Source of the DNA: Mayfieldus sp038040285 | GTDB lineage: Bacteria; Actinomycetota; Thermoleophilia; Solirubrobacterales; 70-9 | Direction of reading: 5' to 3' | Length of the DNA stretch: 41,440 nt | Assembly (NCBI GenBank): GCA_038040285.1 | Contig: JBBPIN010000024.1 | Span: 1 to 41,440, forward strand | Shown: positions 29,083-36,487 of the stretch, piece after piece | Layout: each line of letters opens with the position of its first letter | Numbering within the stretch: the first letter of the stretch is position 1 | The notes under the pieces: model-generated | Database searches by the model: none | What the model saw: only the letters and a program-made list of their open reading frames with translations | What the model was told of the DNA's origin: nothing | Position numbers and translations under genes: made by a program

Positions 29083-30421
29083 TCAGGTCGCCACGATCGG
29101 CATCGTCGCTCTCGTGCTGCTCGTCGTGCACCTGCTCCCCGCGGATCATCTCCTCGTCCAGCGCCAGGCCCTGGTGGTGCAGCGTGTGTCCGAGCAGCTC
29201 GCGCTTGGCGCGCAGGTAGTCCTCGTTGTGGGGGTTGGGAACCGCCTCGATCGGGACCTGCTCGCTGACCGAGAGCCCGTACCCCTCCAGCCCGACGATC
29301 TTCTTCGGGTTGTTGGTGAGGATGCGGATGCTGCTGAGGCCGAGGTCGCCGAGGATCTGGGCGCCGATCCCGTAGTCGCGCAGGTCCGCGGGCAGGCCGA
29401 GCTGGATGTTCGCCTCAACCGTGTTGAGGCCATCCTCCTGCAGCTTGTAGGCGCGCAGTTTGTTGAGCAGTCCGATCCCGCGTCCCTCCTGGGAGAGGTA
29501 GAGCAGAACCCCCTGGCCCTCGCGCTCGATCTGCGCCAGGGCGGCGGCGAGCTGCTCGCCGCAGTCGCAGCGCAGGCTGTGGAACACGTCACCCGTGAGG
29601 CACTCGCTGTGCACTCGCACCAGCACGTCCTCCTGACCGTAGACCTCGCCCTTGACCATCGCGACGTGGTGCTTCTCGTCGATCAGCGAGCGGTATCCAA
29701 CCGCTGTGAACTCGCCGTAGGCGGTGGGCAGGTTCGTTGACACGACCCGCTCGATCAGCTTCTCGGTGCGGCGCCGGTAGGCGATCAGGTCCGCGACCGT
29801 GACCATCTTCAGTCCGTGTCGCTCGCAGTAGGGGACCAGGTCGGAGACGCGCGACATCGTGCCGTCCTCGTTCATCACCTCGCAGATCACGCCGGCTGGG
29901 ATCAAGCCCGCCAGGCGCGCCAGGTCGACGCTTGCCTCGGTGTGTCCGGTGCGCTCCAGAACCCCGCCGTCCTTGGCGCGCAGCGGGAACACGTGGCCAG
30001 GCGAGACGATGTCGCCGGGCTCTGAGTGAGGATCGATCGCGACCTGAATCGTGTGGGCGCGGTCGTGGGCCGAGATCCCGGTGCTGACGCCATCGGCGGC
30101 TTCGATCGCCACCGTGAACGCGGTCTGAAGCGGCGCCTCGTTCTTGGCCGCCATCAACCTCAGCCCCAGCTGCTCGCAGCGCTCGGCGGTGAGTGCCAGA
30201 CAGATCAGGCCACGCGCCTCCTTGGCCATGAAGTTGACCGCCTCCGGGGTCGCGAACTGCGCGGCCATCACGAGGTCGCCCTCGTTCTCGCGGTCCTCCC
30301 CATCGCAGACCACGACCATGCGGCCGCGCCGAATCTCCTCGATCGCCTCCTCGACGCTGGCGAACGGCGCCCGCGCCCCGGTCTTTTGCGTCGTGCCTTC
30401 TGCCTTCTTGGTCTCAGCCAT
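29075..30421 (-). CDS. ribBA: Bifunctional 3,4-dihydroxy-2-butanone 4-phosphate synthase / GTP cyclohydrolase II
   Basis: A 448-aa fusion making both riboflavin precursors. The N half (about 20-225) is DHBP synthase: DGEDRENEGDLVMAAQF, FMAKEARGLICLAL, HTEASVDLARLAGL. The C half is GTP cyclohydrolase II: VHSECLTGDVFHSLRCDCGE gives the three zinc cysteines, and LSQEGRGIGLLNKLRAY and RILTNNPKKIVGLEGYGL follow. A Lys/Thr-rich N-terminal stretch of about 18 residues precedes it. The ATG overlaps the ribE stop by 8 nt (ATGGCTGA). Confidence 0.97.
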   Translation of the reverse strand: MAETKKAEGTTQKTGARAPFASVEEAIEEIRRGRMVVVCDGEDRENEGDLVMAAQFATPEAVNFMAKEARGLICLALTAERCEQLGLRLMAAKNEAPLQTAFTVAIEAADGVSTGISAHDRAHTIQVAIDPHSEPGDIVSPGHVFPLRAKDGGVLERTGHTEASVDLARLAGLIPAGVICEVMNEDGTMSRVSDLVPYCERHGLKMVTVADLIAYRRRTEKLIERVVSTNLPTAYGEFTAVGYRSLIDEKHHVAMVKGEVYGQEDVLVRVHSECLTGDVFHSLRCDCGEQLAAALAQIEREGQGVLLYLSQEGRGIGLLNKLRAYKLQEDGLNTVEANIQLGLPADLRDYGIGAQILGDLGLSSIRILTNNPKKIVGLEGYGLSVSEQVPIEAVPNPHNEDYLRAKRELLGHTLHHQGLALDEEMIRGEQVHDEQHESDDADRGDLNA

Positions 30422-31031
30422 CGTCTCCAGGCCTTTCCTTGTCTTGCAATGGTGCCATCAAGCGCTGCACGTACTTCCCCACCAGGTCGCATTCGATGTT
30501 GAGCTTGCGTCCCGGTGCCGCTTCGCCGAGGTTGGTCCGATGCAGGGTCTCGGGGACCAGCGATACCTCCATCCAGTCGCCGCCGAGCCCGGACACCGTG
30601 AGGCTGACGCCGTCCAGCGCGATCGACCCCCGCTCGACGACCAGTCCGATCAGCGCCGAGTTCAGCCGTACCCGCAGGCGCCGCGCGAAGCCGTCGTCTT
30701 CTGCCTCGGTGACCTCGGCGGTGCCGTCGACGTGACCCTGCACGAAGTGCCCACCGAGCCGGTCACCGGCCCGGATCGCGAGTTCGAGGTTGACCCGATC
30801 GCCGGGTTGAAGCGGTCCCAGCGAGGTCAACCGAAGGGTCTGGTTCATAGCCTCGGTCACAAAGCCGGCGCGGTCGGCGTCGACGGCGGTCAGGCAGACT
30901 CCGTTGACCGCCACCGAGTCCCCGGGCTCGAGCTCGCCGGCGAGCCGGGTGGCGATCCGCAACCGGGCGCCGTCCTCGCCGGCCTCCAGCTCCGCGACCG
31001 TGCCGACGTCCTCGATCAGGCCCGTGAACAT
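30414..31031 (-). CDS. ribE: Riboflavin synthase alpha chain
   Basis: A 205-aa enzyme that dismutates two lumazines into riboflavin. The family start MFTGLIEDVGTV and the twin lumazine-binding repeats are clear: GDSVAVNGVCLTAV with GGHFVQGHVDG, and GSIALDGVSLTV with LNIECDLVGKYVQRL. It begins 1 nt after the ribD stop and overlaps ribBA. Confidence 0.96.
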   Translation of the reverse strand: MFTGLIEDVGTVAELEAGEDGARLRIATRLAGELEPGDSVAVNGVCLTAVDADRAGFVTEAMNQTLRLTSLGPLQPGDRVNLELAIRAGDRLGGHFVQGHVDGTAEVTEAEDDGFARRLRVRLNSALIGLVVERGSIALDGVSLTVSGLGGDWMEVSLVPETLHRTNLGEAAPGRKLNIECDLVGKYVQRLMAPLQDKERPGDDG

Positions 31032-31032
31032 C

Positions 31033-32160
31033 TCACCACTCCCGCAGCCGGGCGCGGATCAGGACGTCGTCGCCGACCGGCTCGCTCTCCAGCGCCAGGG
31101 CGCGCAGCGCCTCGCCCACGGCGGGCGCACCCTCACCCTCAAGCGGCGGTCGCCCTCCGCCGAGCAGAAGCGGCGCGATGAAAAGTCGCAGCTCGTCGAT
31201 CTCGCCGGCGGCGGCGAACGAGCCAGCGAGAACCGGTCCGCCCTCCAGCAGCAGCGACGTGACCTCACGGCGGCCCAGCTCGGCGAGAGCCGCGGCGACG
31301 CGATCGGCTGGGCCGCGGCCGGCGGCCACGATCAGCTCGGCGCCGGCCCCCTCCAGCCGTTTGGCACGATCGCCGTCGGCCCCGGGCCCGATAACAACCA
31401 CCAGCGGCGCCGCGTCCACGGTGCGCACGAGTTGCGAGTCGAGCGGAAGCCGGGCCTCCGAGTCGAAGACCACGCGGGCGGGCTGGCGAACCACCTCGAC
31501 ATCGCGGGCGGTGAGCAACGGGTCGTCGACGAGCACGGTGCCGATCCCGACCGCCACCGCGTCGGCGTCGGCGCGCCAGCCATGGACCAGCTCGCGGCTC
31601 GGCCCCCCCGAGATCCACTTCGAATCGCCCTCGGCGGTGGCGACGAAGCCGTCCAGCGAGGCGGCCATCTTCAGGGTCACCAGCGGCCGCCCGGTGCGGG
31701 CGCGCTTTCGGAACGGCTGATTGAGCAACCGCGCCGCCGCCGCCTGCTCTCCGGCCGCCTGCTCGACCTCGACGCCGCCGTCGCGAAGCATTCCCGGCCC
31801 CCGACCGGAGGCCTTCTCGCTTGGGTCATCGGAGGCGTAGACGACCCGCGCCAACCCCGCCTCCAGGATCGCCTCGGAACAGGGAGGCTGGCGGCCGCTG
31901 TGGGCGCAGGGCTCCAAGGTCACGTAGATGGTCGCGCCAGCAGGGTCGCTTCCGCGGCTGCGACAGTCCTCGATCGCGGCCCGCTCCGCGTGCAGATCGC
32001 CGAGCCGGGCGTGATGACCCTCGCCGATCGTCTCGGAGTCGCGAACGATCACCGCGCCGACCAGCGGGTTCGGGCTGACGGCGCCGCGCCGAGCATTGCC
32101 GGCCAGCTCCAGCGCGCGGCCGAGGTGGACGTCCTGCTTGGTGGCTGCGTCTGCACTCAC
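31033..32160 (-). CDS. ribD: Bifunctional riboflavin deaminase / reductase RibD
   Basis: A 375-aa protein. The N-terminal zinc deaminase has NPLVGAVIV, HAERAAIEDC and LEPCAHSGRQPPCSEAI, giving the zinc His and two Cys with the catalytic Glu. The C-terminal reductase has LKMAASLDGFVATAEGDSKW and LLLEGGPVLAGSF. The start is GTG 32160, preceded by GAGGAG 7 nt upstream. It is the first gene of ribD-ribE-ribBA-ribH, downstream of a TTGCCG/TACAAT promoter with a palindrome at the expected transcription start. The leader of about 40 nt is too short for an FMN riboswitch. Confidence 0.95.
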   Translation of the reverse strand: MSADAATKQDVHLGRALELAGNARRGAVSPNPLVGAVIVRDSETIGEGHHARLGDLHAERAAIEDCRSRGSDPAGATIYVTLEPCAHSGRQPPCSEAILEAGLARVVYASDDPSEKASGRGPGMLRDGGVEVEQAAGEQAAAARLLNQPFRKRARTGRPLVTLKMAASLDGFVATAEGDSKWISGGPSRELVHGWRADADAVAVGIGTVLVDDPLLTARDVEVVRQPARVVFDSEARLPLDSQLVRTVDAAPLVVVIGPGADGDRAKRLEGAGAELIVAAGRGPADRVAAALAELGRREVTSLLLEGGPVLAGSFAAAGEIDELRLFIAPLLLGGGRPPLEGEGAPAVGEALRALALESEPVGDDVLIRARLREW

Positions 32161-32190
32161 GCCTGGGCTCCTCACGATCACGGGCCTGAT

Positions 32191-32204
32191 TGACTGGTCA
32201 GTCA
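32191..32204. promoter_or_regulatory. Palindromic operator candidate at the rib operon start
   Basis: TGACTG and CAGTCA are 6-bp inverted arms around GT, a shape typical of TetR-family operators. The site covers the transcription start predicted from the TACAAT -10 box, so a bound repressor would block ribD transcription. Confidence 0.5.
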
Positions 32205-32209
32205 GCCAA

Positions 32210-32237
32210 ATTGTACCCGTGGGTGCATGGCCGGCAA
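32210..32237 (-). promoter_or_regulatory. Promoter of the riboflavin operon
   Basis: On the minus strand, -35 TTGCCG (32232-32237), a 16-nt spacer and -10 TACAAT (32210-32215). This is the best sigma-70-type promoter in the window. Transcription would start about 32203, giving a leader of about 40 nt before the ribD GTG. Confidence 0.6.
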
Positions 32238-32265
32238 TCCCGTGGCGGGCCGTCGTGGCGGCGGG

Positions 32266-32271
32266 TACTCT
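32266..32271 (+). promoter_or_regulatory. Candidate -10 element (TACTCT) for the glycosyltransferase
   Basis: TACTCT ends 13 nt before the ATG at 32285. The leader would be only a few nucleotides long. Confidence 0.35.
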
Positions 32272-32284
32272 CAGCGCGAGCCCA

Positions 32285-33313
32285 ATGAAACTGATCATCC
32301 AGATCCCCTGCCTGGACGAGGAGCAGACGCTGCCCACCACTCTCGCCGACCTGCCGCGGGCCATCGAGGGCTTCGACGAAGTCGAGTGGCTGGTGATCGA
32401 CGACGGCTCCACCGACCGCACTGTCGAGGTGGCGCGCGAGCACGGCGTCGACCACATCGTGCGCCTTCCCAACAACAAGGGGCTCTCGGCGGCATTCCAG
32501 GCCGGCCTCGACGCGGCGCTGAAGCTGAGCGCAGACGTGATCGTCAACACCGACGGCGACAACCAGTACCGCGGCGAGGACATCCCAAAGCTCTTGGCGC
32601 CGATCCTCGCCGGGAGGGCCGACATGGTGGTCGGTGACCGCCAGGTCGCCCATATCGAGCACTTCTCCGGCCCCAAGAAGCTGCTGCAGCGGCTCGGTAG
32701 CGCGGTCGTTCGGCGAGTCTCGGGCACCAGGGTCCCCGACGCGACGTCGGGATTTCGCGCCTACAACCGCGAGGCGGCGCTTCAGCTCCTGGTCGTCTCC
32801 AACTTCACCTACACCCTGGAGAGCCTGATTCAGGCGGGCCGCATGTTGATCGCCGTCGACGACGTCCCGGTCGGAACCAACCAAACCCTGCGCGAGTCCC
32901 GCCTCGCCCCCTCCAGCGGCGCCTACGTGCGCCGCAATGGACCGGAGATCCTCCGTATCTACGCCCGCTATCAGCCGATGCGCGCCTTCACCACCGCTGC
33001 GTTGGTCCTCGGCCTTCTGGCCGTCGCGGCGTGGGCCCCCTTCCTCATCGACTGGATCTTCAACGGCGACCGCACCGGCCACATCCAGTCGCTGATCCTG
33101 GGCGCGGTGCTGTTCATCGCCGCCGTTCAGCTGTTCGCGCTGGGAGTGATCGGGGACCTGCTTGCCGGCCAACGGGTGATGACCCAGCGGGTGTTTGAAC
33201 GCGTGCGGCGGGTGGAGCTGAAGCTCGGCGTCGAGCCGTCCCACTACGAGGAGGGCCAGCGGTCCGGCGAGCCCCAGGCCGAGCCCGCGCGGGCCGAGAG
33301 GATCGGCGCCTGA
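32285..33313 (+). CDS. Family 2 glycosyltransferase, dolichol-phosphate mannosyltransferase-like, membrane-anchored
   Basis: A 342-aa protein. IIQIPCLDEEQTLPTTL and VIDDGSTDRTVEVAREHG open a GT-A fold; NTDGDNQYRGEDI holds the metal-binding D-x-D; DATSGFRAYNREAAL is typical of the DPM1/DPG-synthase group. Two transmembrane helices near the C-terminus (about 240-262 and 275-300) anchor it in the membrane. It probably moves a sugar from a nucleotide sugar to a lipid carrier at the inner face. The following flippase-like gene is coupled to it, suggesting export of a lipid-linked glycan. The ATG at 32285 gives the family start. Confidence 0.9.
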   Translation: MKLIIQIPCLDEEQTLPTTLADLPRAIEGFDEVEWLVIDDGSTDRTVEVAREHGVDHIVRLPNNKGLSAAFQAGLDAALKLSADVIVNTDGDNQYRGEDIPKLLAPILAGRADMVVGDRQVAHIEHFSGPKKLLQRLGSAVVRRVSGTRVPDATSGFRAYNREAALQLLVVSNFTYTLESLIQAGRMLIAVDDVPVGTNQTLRESRLAPSSGAYVRRNGPEILRIYARYQPMRAFTTAALVLGLLAVAAWAPFLIDWIFNGDRTGHIQSLILGAVLFIAAVQLFALGVIGDLLAGQRVMTQRVFERVRRVELKLGVEPSHYEEGQRSGEPQAEPARAERIGA

Positions 33314-34710
33314 CACCGCCAGAGGAGCGGTCCGCCGACGCGACCGCGGCGGCGGTCGACTACGGCAAGACCGCCGGCTTTCTCACCGTCGGGGTGGGGC
33401 TGACCGGAGTCATCACCTACCTCTACTTCGCGGTCGCCTCGCACATCCTCTCCAAGACCGACTACGGAGAGATCGCGGTGCTGTGGTCGGCGGTATTCAT
33501 CACCGTCTCGACGCTGTACCGGCCGATCGACCAGTTGCTCTCGCGCCACATCTCCGAGCGCCGGCAGCTGGGCCAGCCGATCGCCGAGCCGATGCGGGTC
33601 GCGGCCACGATCCAGCTCGGACTCGGCGTCGCCTTCGCGGCGCTGGCCTTGGCGCTGCGGGGCCCGCTCCAGAACGATCTGCTGTCCGGCAACGAGACCC
33701 TCTACTGGGTCTACTTCTCAGCCGTGCTCGGCTACGCCGCGAGCTATTTCGCGCGCGGCTTTCTGGCCGGCAACCGGCAATTCGGGCTGTTCTCGCTGCT
33801 GATCCTCTCCGAGTCGATCTTCCGCACCGCCTTCGTGGTGGTCGTCGCGATCGGGTTGTTCCACGGACAGTCGGTCGTCGCGCTCGGGATTGTTGCCGCC
33901 CCCTGTCTCAGCCTCGTCGTCGTCCCGCTCGCGTTCGCCAGGCGCGCCCAGAGCCAGCCGGAGGCGCCAGCGCCGGACCCCGAGTCCGGCGAGGGAGCGG
34001 CGCCCGAGTTCAGCCTCGCCCACGGCGCCGGCTTTGCCGCATCGGTGCTGCTGATCATGTTCAGCGAACAGACCTTCCTCAACGCAGGGCCGCTGCTGAT
34101 CCGAGCCACCGACGGCGCCGCGGCGGCGGGGTTCATCTTCAACGTGTTGATGGTCGCCCGAGCGCCGCTGCAGCTCTTTCAGGCGATCTCGACCAGCATC
34201 CTGCCCCACCTGACCGGGCTCCACCACTCCAGTGAGGAGGGAAGCGAGGATGCCTTTCACAGCTCGATCCGCCTCGTGGTCCTGTCGATCGCGGCTTTCA
34301 CCGCCGCGGTTGCGCTCGCCGTGCTGGCGCTCGGCCCGCAGCTCATGCACCTCGCGTTCGGCAAGAAGTTCGACTACGACCGGCTCGGGCTGCTGATCGT
34401 GACCGCGGGGATGGGGCTCTATCTGTCGGCGGTGACGATCAACCAGGCCTGCCTCGCCCAGGGGCAGGTGCGACGCGCCTCGCTGCGCTGGATCGGCTGC
34501 GCGGTCTTCTTCGTCGCCTGGTGTCTGCTGCCGCTGATCGGCAACGAGTTTCGCCGCGTCGAGATCGGCTTCACGGTGACCGCCGCCTCGCTGCTGACGA
34601 TGCTCTACGTGATCTATCGCCGCCCAGTCGAGCGCCCGGGGGACGTCCCCGACCCGGGCTCCAGCGAGGAGCTCGAGGGGCTCGTCGCCGCCGCCGACGA
34701 GGGGGGTTAG
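33310..34710 (+). CDS. Polysaccharide flippase-like membrane protein (MOP/Wzx-type)
   Basis: A protein of about 466 aa with roughly 12-14 transmembrane helices (VITYLYFAVASHIL, ITVSTLYRPIDQLLSRHIS, ALGIVAAPCLSLVVVPLAFA, GFIFNVLMVARAPLQLFQAI, LVVLSIAAFTAAVALAVLAL). The pattern fits lipid-linked oligosaccharide flippases. The only ordinary start, GTG 33394, falls inside the first helix. The frame is open further up without ATG, GTG or TTG, and CTG 33310 overlaps the glycosyltransferase stop as CTGA with AGAGGA about 8 nt upstream. I therefore place the start at CTG 33310; this is inference. Confidence 0.8.
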   Translation: MTPPEERSADATAAAVDYGKTAGFLTVGVGLTGVITYLYFAVASHILSKTDYGEIAVLWSAVFITVSTLYRPIDQLLSRHISERRQLGQPIAEPMRVAATIQLGLGVAFAALALALRGPLQNDLLSGNETLYWVYFSAVLGYAASYFARGFLAGNRQFGLFSLLILSESIFRTAFVVVVAIGLFHGQSVVALGIVAAPCLSLVVVPLAFARRAQSQPEAPAPDPESGEGAAPEFSLAHGAGFAASVLLIMFSEQTFLNAGPLLIRATDGAAAAGFIFNVLMVARAPLQLFQAISTSILPHLTGLHHSSEEGSEDAFHSSIRLVVLSIAAFTAAVALAVLALGPQLMHLAFGKKFDYDRLGLLIVTAGMGLYLSAVTINQACLAQGQVRRASLRWIGCAVFFVAWCLLPLIGNEFRRVEIGFTVTAASLLTMLYVIYRRPVERPGDVPDPGSSEELEGLVAAADEGG

Positions 34711-34748
34711 CCTCCTCGCGACGCCAGTAGCAGACGTACCGTGAACTT

Positions 34749-34810
34749 CATCCGGTGTCCTTCCTGGAGCCTGGTTTCCACCAGCCCCAGGCTCCAAGAA
34801 GGTCCGGATG
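34749..34810. terminator. Long hairpin between convergent genes
   Basis: Outer arms CATCCGG (34749-34755) and CCGGATG (34804-34810) enclose inner arms CCTTCCTGGAGCCTGG (34759-34774) and CCAGGCTCCAAGAAGG (34787-34802), which pair at 15 of 16 positions around a 12-nt loop. No T-run follows. It lies between the flippase stop and the restored stop of the frameshifted secreted gene and may terminate both. Confidence 0.55.
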
Positions 34811-34830
34811 AGAGGTAGTCAGGTTCTGGG

Positions 34831-35210
34831 CTAGGGCACCTCTGGCCGACTACAGCCCTCGTACTGGACGCACGCCACGATGTGCTAATCCAGCGTCCCC
34901 TCGGTTCCTTTGTCACGCCGGTGCAACCCCCGCTCGGCGCGTAGCCGAAAGTGAGGGTGTCGTCAGCGCCATAGGCCCGGTATCGCATGTAGACCTTATG
35001 GCCGTCCACCTGCCAGTCACACACCTTCATCCAAAGGTGGTTCGTCACCGACGCGGAACCTCCCCCGGGGTGAGTCACCCAGACGGTCGCGTTATGGCCT
35101 TGCGATGGTGCGGGGGCCGCGAGAACGGCGATGCCGAGCGCAGCGACCGCGGCCAACAGACTGACGATTCTCACTCCCTTCTTGTGGAGTGACGCCGCAA
35201 CGTTTGACAT
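34831..35210 (-). pseudogene. Secreted protein of unknown family, frameshifted paralogue
   Basis: Starts at ATG 35210 with AAAGGAGAG just upstream. A signal peptide (GVRIVSLLAAVAALGIAVLAA) is followed by SVTNHLWMKVCDWQVDGHK, YMRYRAYGADDTLTFGYAPSGGC. After that the frame departs from its neighbour. In another frame HIVACVQYEGCSRPEVP and a TAG at 34831 match the neighbour's end TVCIQWEGC. About one base is missing between 34884 and 34905, possibly with an extra in-frame stop. Without correction the frame runs to 34707 and overlaps the end of the flippase gene. I do not recognise the family. Confidence 0.7.
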
Positions 35211-35238
35211 GAACTCTCCTTTCCTCGGCAATCCTTGC

Positions 35239-35625
35239 TCAGGCGTCCTTCACCGCCGTGCAGCCCTCCCACTGGATGCACACCGTGAACTTACGGACTC
35301 CCAGGCCCGTCGGGTCGCCGCCGCTCAGACACCCTCTGCTTGGCGCATAGCCGAAGAAGATCGTGTCATCGGGGTACAGACTGGGCCACGTCGTCCGGTA
35401 CCGGATGTAGGTCTTATGACCGTCCACCTGCCAGTCGCACACGGTCAACCAGCGATGGTCCCGCACCGATCCTCCGCCCCCTCCGGGGTGAGTAATCGAT
35501 ACGGGCCCGTAATGGCCCTGCGACGGCGGCGGGGCGAGAAGCGCGGCGCCGATTAGAGCGACCGCAGCCAACAGGCCGACGCTTTTCACTCCCTTCTTGT
35601 GTACTGGTACAGCAACGTTGAGCAT
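35239..35625 (-). CDS. Secreted cysteine-containing protein of unknown family
   Basis: A 128-aa protein. The N-terminus has two Lys residues and a hydrophobic stretch (VGLLAAVALIGAALLAPPPS), a clear signal peptide ending near SQG. The mature part contains VSITHPGGGGGSVRDHRW, LTVCDWQVDGHKTYIRYRT, DDTIFFGYAPSRGC and TVCIQWEGC; its four Cys could form two disulfides. AAGGAAGG lies 8 nt before the ATG. It is a tandem paralogue of the frameshifted gene downstream. No function is known to me. A candidate promoter (TACGCT at 35656-35661) and a perfect palindrome lie upstream. Confidence 0.75.
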   Translation of the reverse strand: MLNVAVPVHKKGVKSVGLLAAVALIGAALLAPPPSQGHYGPVSITHPGGGGGSVRDHRWLTVCDWQVDGHKTYIRYRTTWPSLYPDDTIFFGYAPSRGCLSGGDPTGLGVRKFTVCIQWEGCTAVKDA

Positions 35626-35655
35626 CGCTTGGTCCTTCCTTGGTGAGTAACAGCG

Positions 35656-35684
35656 AGCGTAAGGAAGGAGTCCCGCGCTGTCTG
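35656..35684 (-). promoter_or_regulatory. Promoter candidate of the secreted gene pair
   Basis: On the minus strand CAGACA (35679-35684), a 17-nt spacer and TACGCT (35656-35661). The transcript would have a leader of about 25 nt containing a good Shine-Dalgarno sequence, in contrast to the leaderless genes nearby. Confidence 0.4.
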
Positions 35685-35705
35685 TCCCCCGATCGGCCAG
35701 ACTTC

Positions 35706-35727
35706 GTGTCTACCGCTCGGTAGACAC
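35706..35727. promoter_or_regulatory. Perfect 10-bp palindrome, TetR-type operator candidate
   Basis: Arms GTGTCTACCG and CGGTAGACAC are exact inverted copies around CT. The two-base spacer and ACCG...CGGT core resemble TetR-family operators more than a terminator, and no T-run follows on either strand. It lies between rpe and the secreted pair, about 22 nt upstream of the proposed -35 box. Confidence 0.55.
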
Positions 35728-35779
35728 CAGGCGTCGTTTGGTGCCTACGTTCGTCAGGGCCGGGTTGCCGCTCAGATGC

Positions 35780-36487
35780 TCAGGTCGCGTCGGCGGCGGA
35801 GGCGATCTCCGAGTAGGCGGCAGCCGGGTCGTCGGTCTTGAACACCGCAGAGCCGGCGACGAACAGCGAGGCGCCCGCCGCGGCAACCGAGGGGGCGGTC
35901 TCTGCGTCGACCCCACCATCGGCCTCGATCACGGCCTCACCGGCGACTGACTTCAGCCGGGCCACCTTGTCCGGCGACTCGGGGATGAACGGCTGACCTC
36001 CCCAACCCGGGTTGACGGTCATGCAGAGCAGGATGTCGGCGTAGCCGCGCAGCTCGCGAACCGCCTCGACCGGGGTGCCGGGGTTGATCGCCAGCCCGGC
36101 GAGGCAACCGAGATCGCGGATCGCGGTCAGGGTTCGATTGATATGCGGGGTCGCCTCGGCGTGGATGCTGATCGAGTCCGCCCCGGCCTTTGCGAACTCG
36201 GCGATCTGCTGCTCGGGCCGCTCGATCATCAGGTGGACGTCGATCGCCCCCCCGGCGTCGTGCACCTGGTCCGCGATCGAGGCCGCGACCAGCGGCCCGA
36301 TCGTGATCGGTGGGACGAAGTGGCCGTCCATGACGTCGACGTGGATCAGCCGCGCGCCGGCGCCCATCACCTCGGTGACCTGAGACCCGAGCCGCGAGAA
36401 ATCCGAGGAGAGGATCGACGGGGCGACGCGCTTTGCGCGATAGAGCTCACGCCGCGCCGCGGCCTGCTCGGTCGCGACCTCCATCAT
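35780..36487 (-). CDS. rpe: Ribulose-phosphate 3-epimerase
   Basis: A 235-aa TIM-barrel enzyme of the pentose phosphate pathway, interconverting ribulose 5-phosphate and xylulose 5-phosphate. RVAPSILSSDFSRLGSQV, IHVDVMDGHFVPPITIG, DVHLMIERPEQQI, MTVNPGWGGQPFIPES and EADGGVDAETAP carry the metal-binding His/Asp set. The ATG overlaps the preceding stop by one base (TGATG). It supplies pentose phosphate, and its product pool feeds riboflavin synthesis; in many Actinobacteria rpe is next to ribD, here 3.6 kb away. Confidence 0.95.
   Translation of the reverse strand: MMEVATEQAAARRELYRAKRVAPSILSSDFSRLGSQVTEVMGAGARLIHVDVMDGHFVPPITIGPLVAASIADQVHDAGGAIDVHLMIERPEQQIAEFAKAGADSISIHAEATPHINRTLTAIRDLGCLAGLAINPGTPVEAVRELRGYADILLCMTVNPGWGGQPFIPESPDKVARLKSVAGEAVIEADGGVDAETAPSVAAAGASLFVAGSAVFKTDDPAAAYSEIASAADAT

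Noticed and set aside
32161..32284. FMN riboswitch upstream of ribD
   Set aside because: The region between the promoter and ribD is about 40 nt and has none of the conserved RFN-element blocks.
35706..35727. Intrinsic terminator for rpe
   Set aside because: The arms are perfect, but the two-base centre and lack of a T-run on either strand favour an operator.
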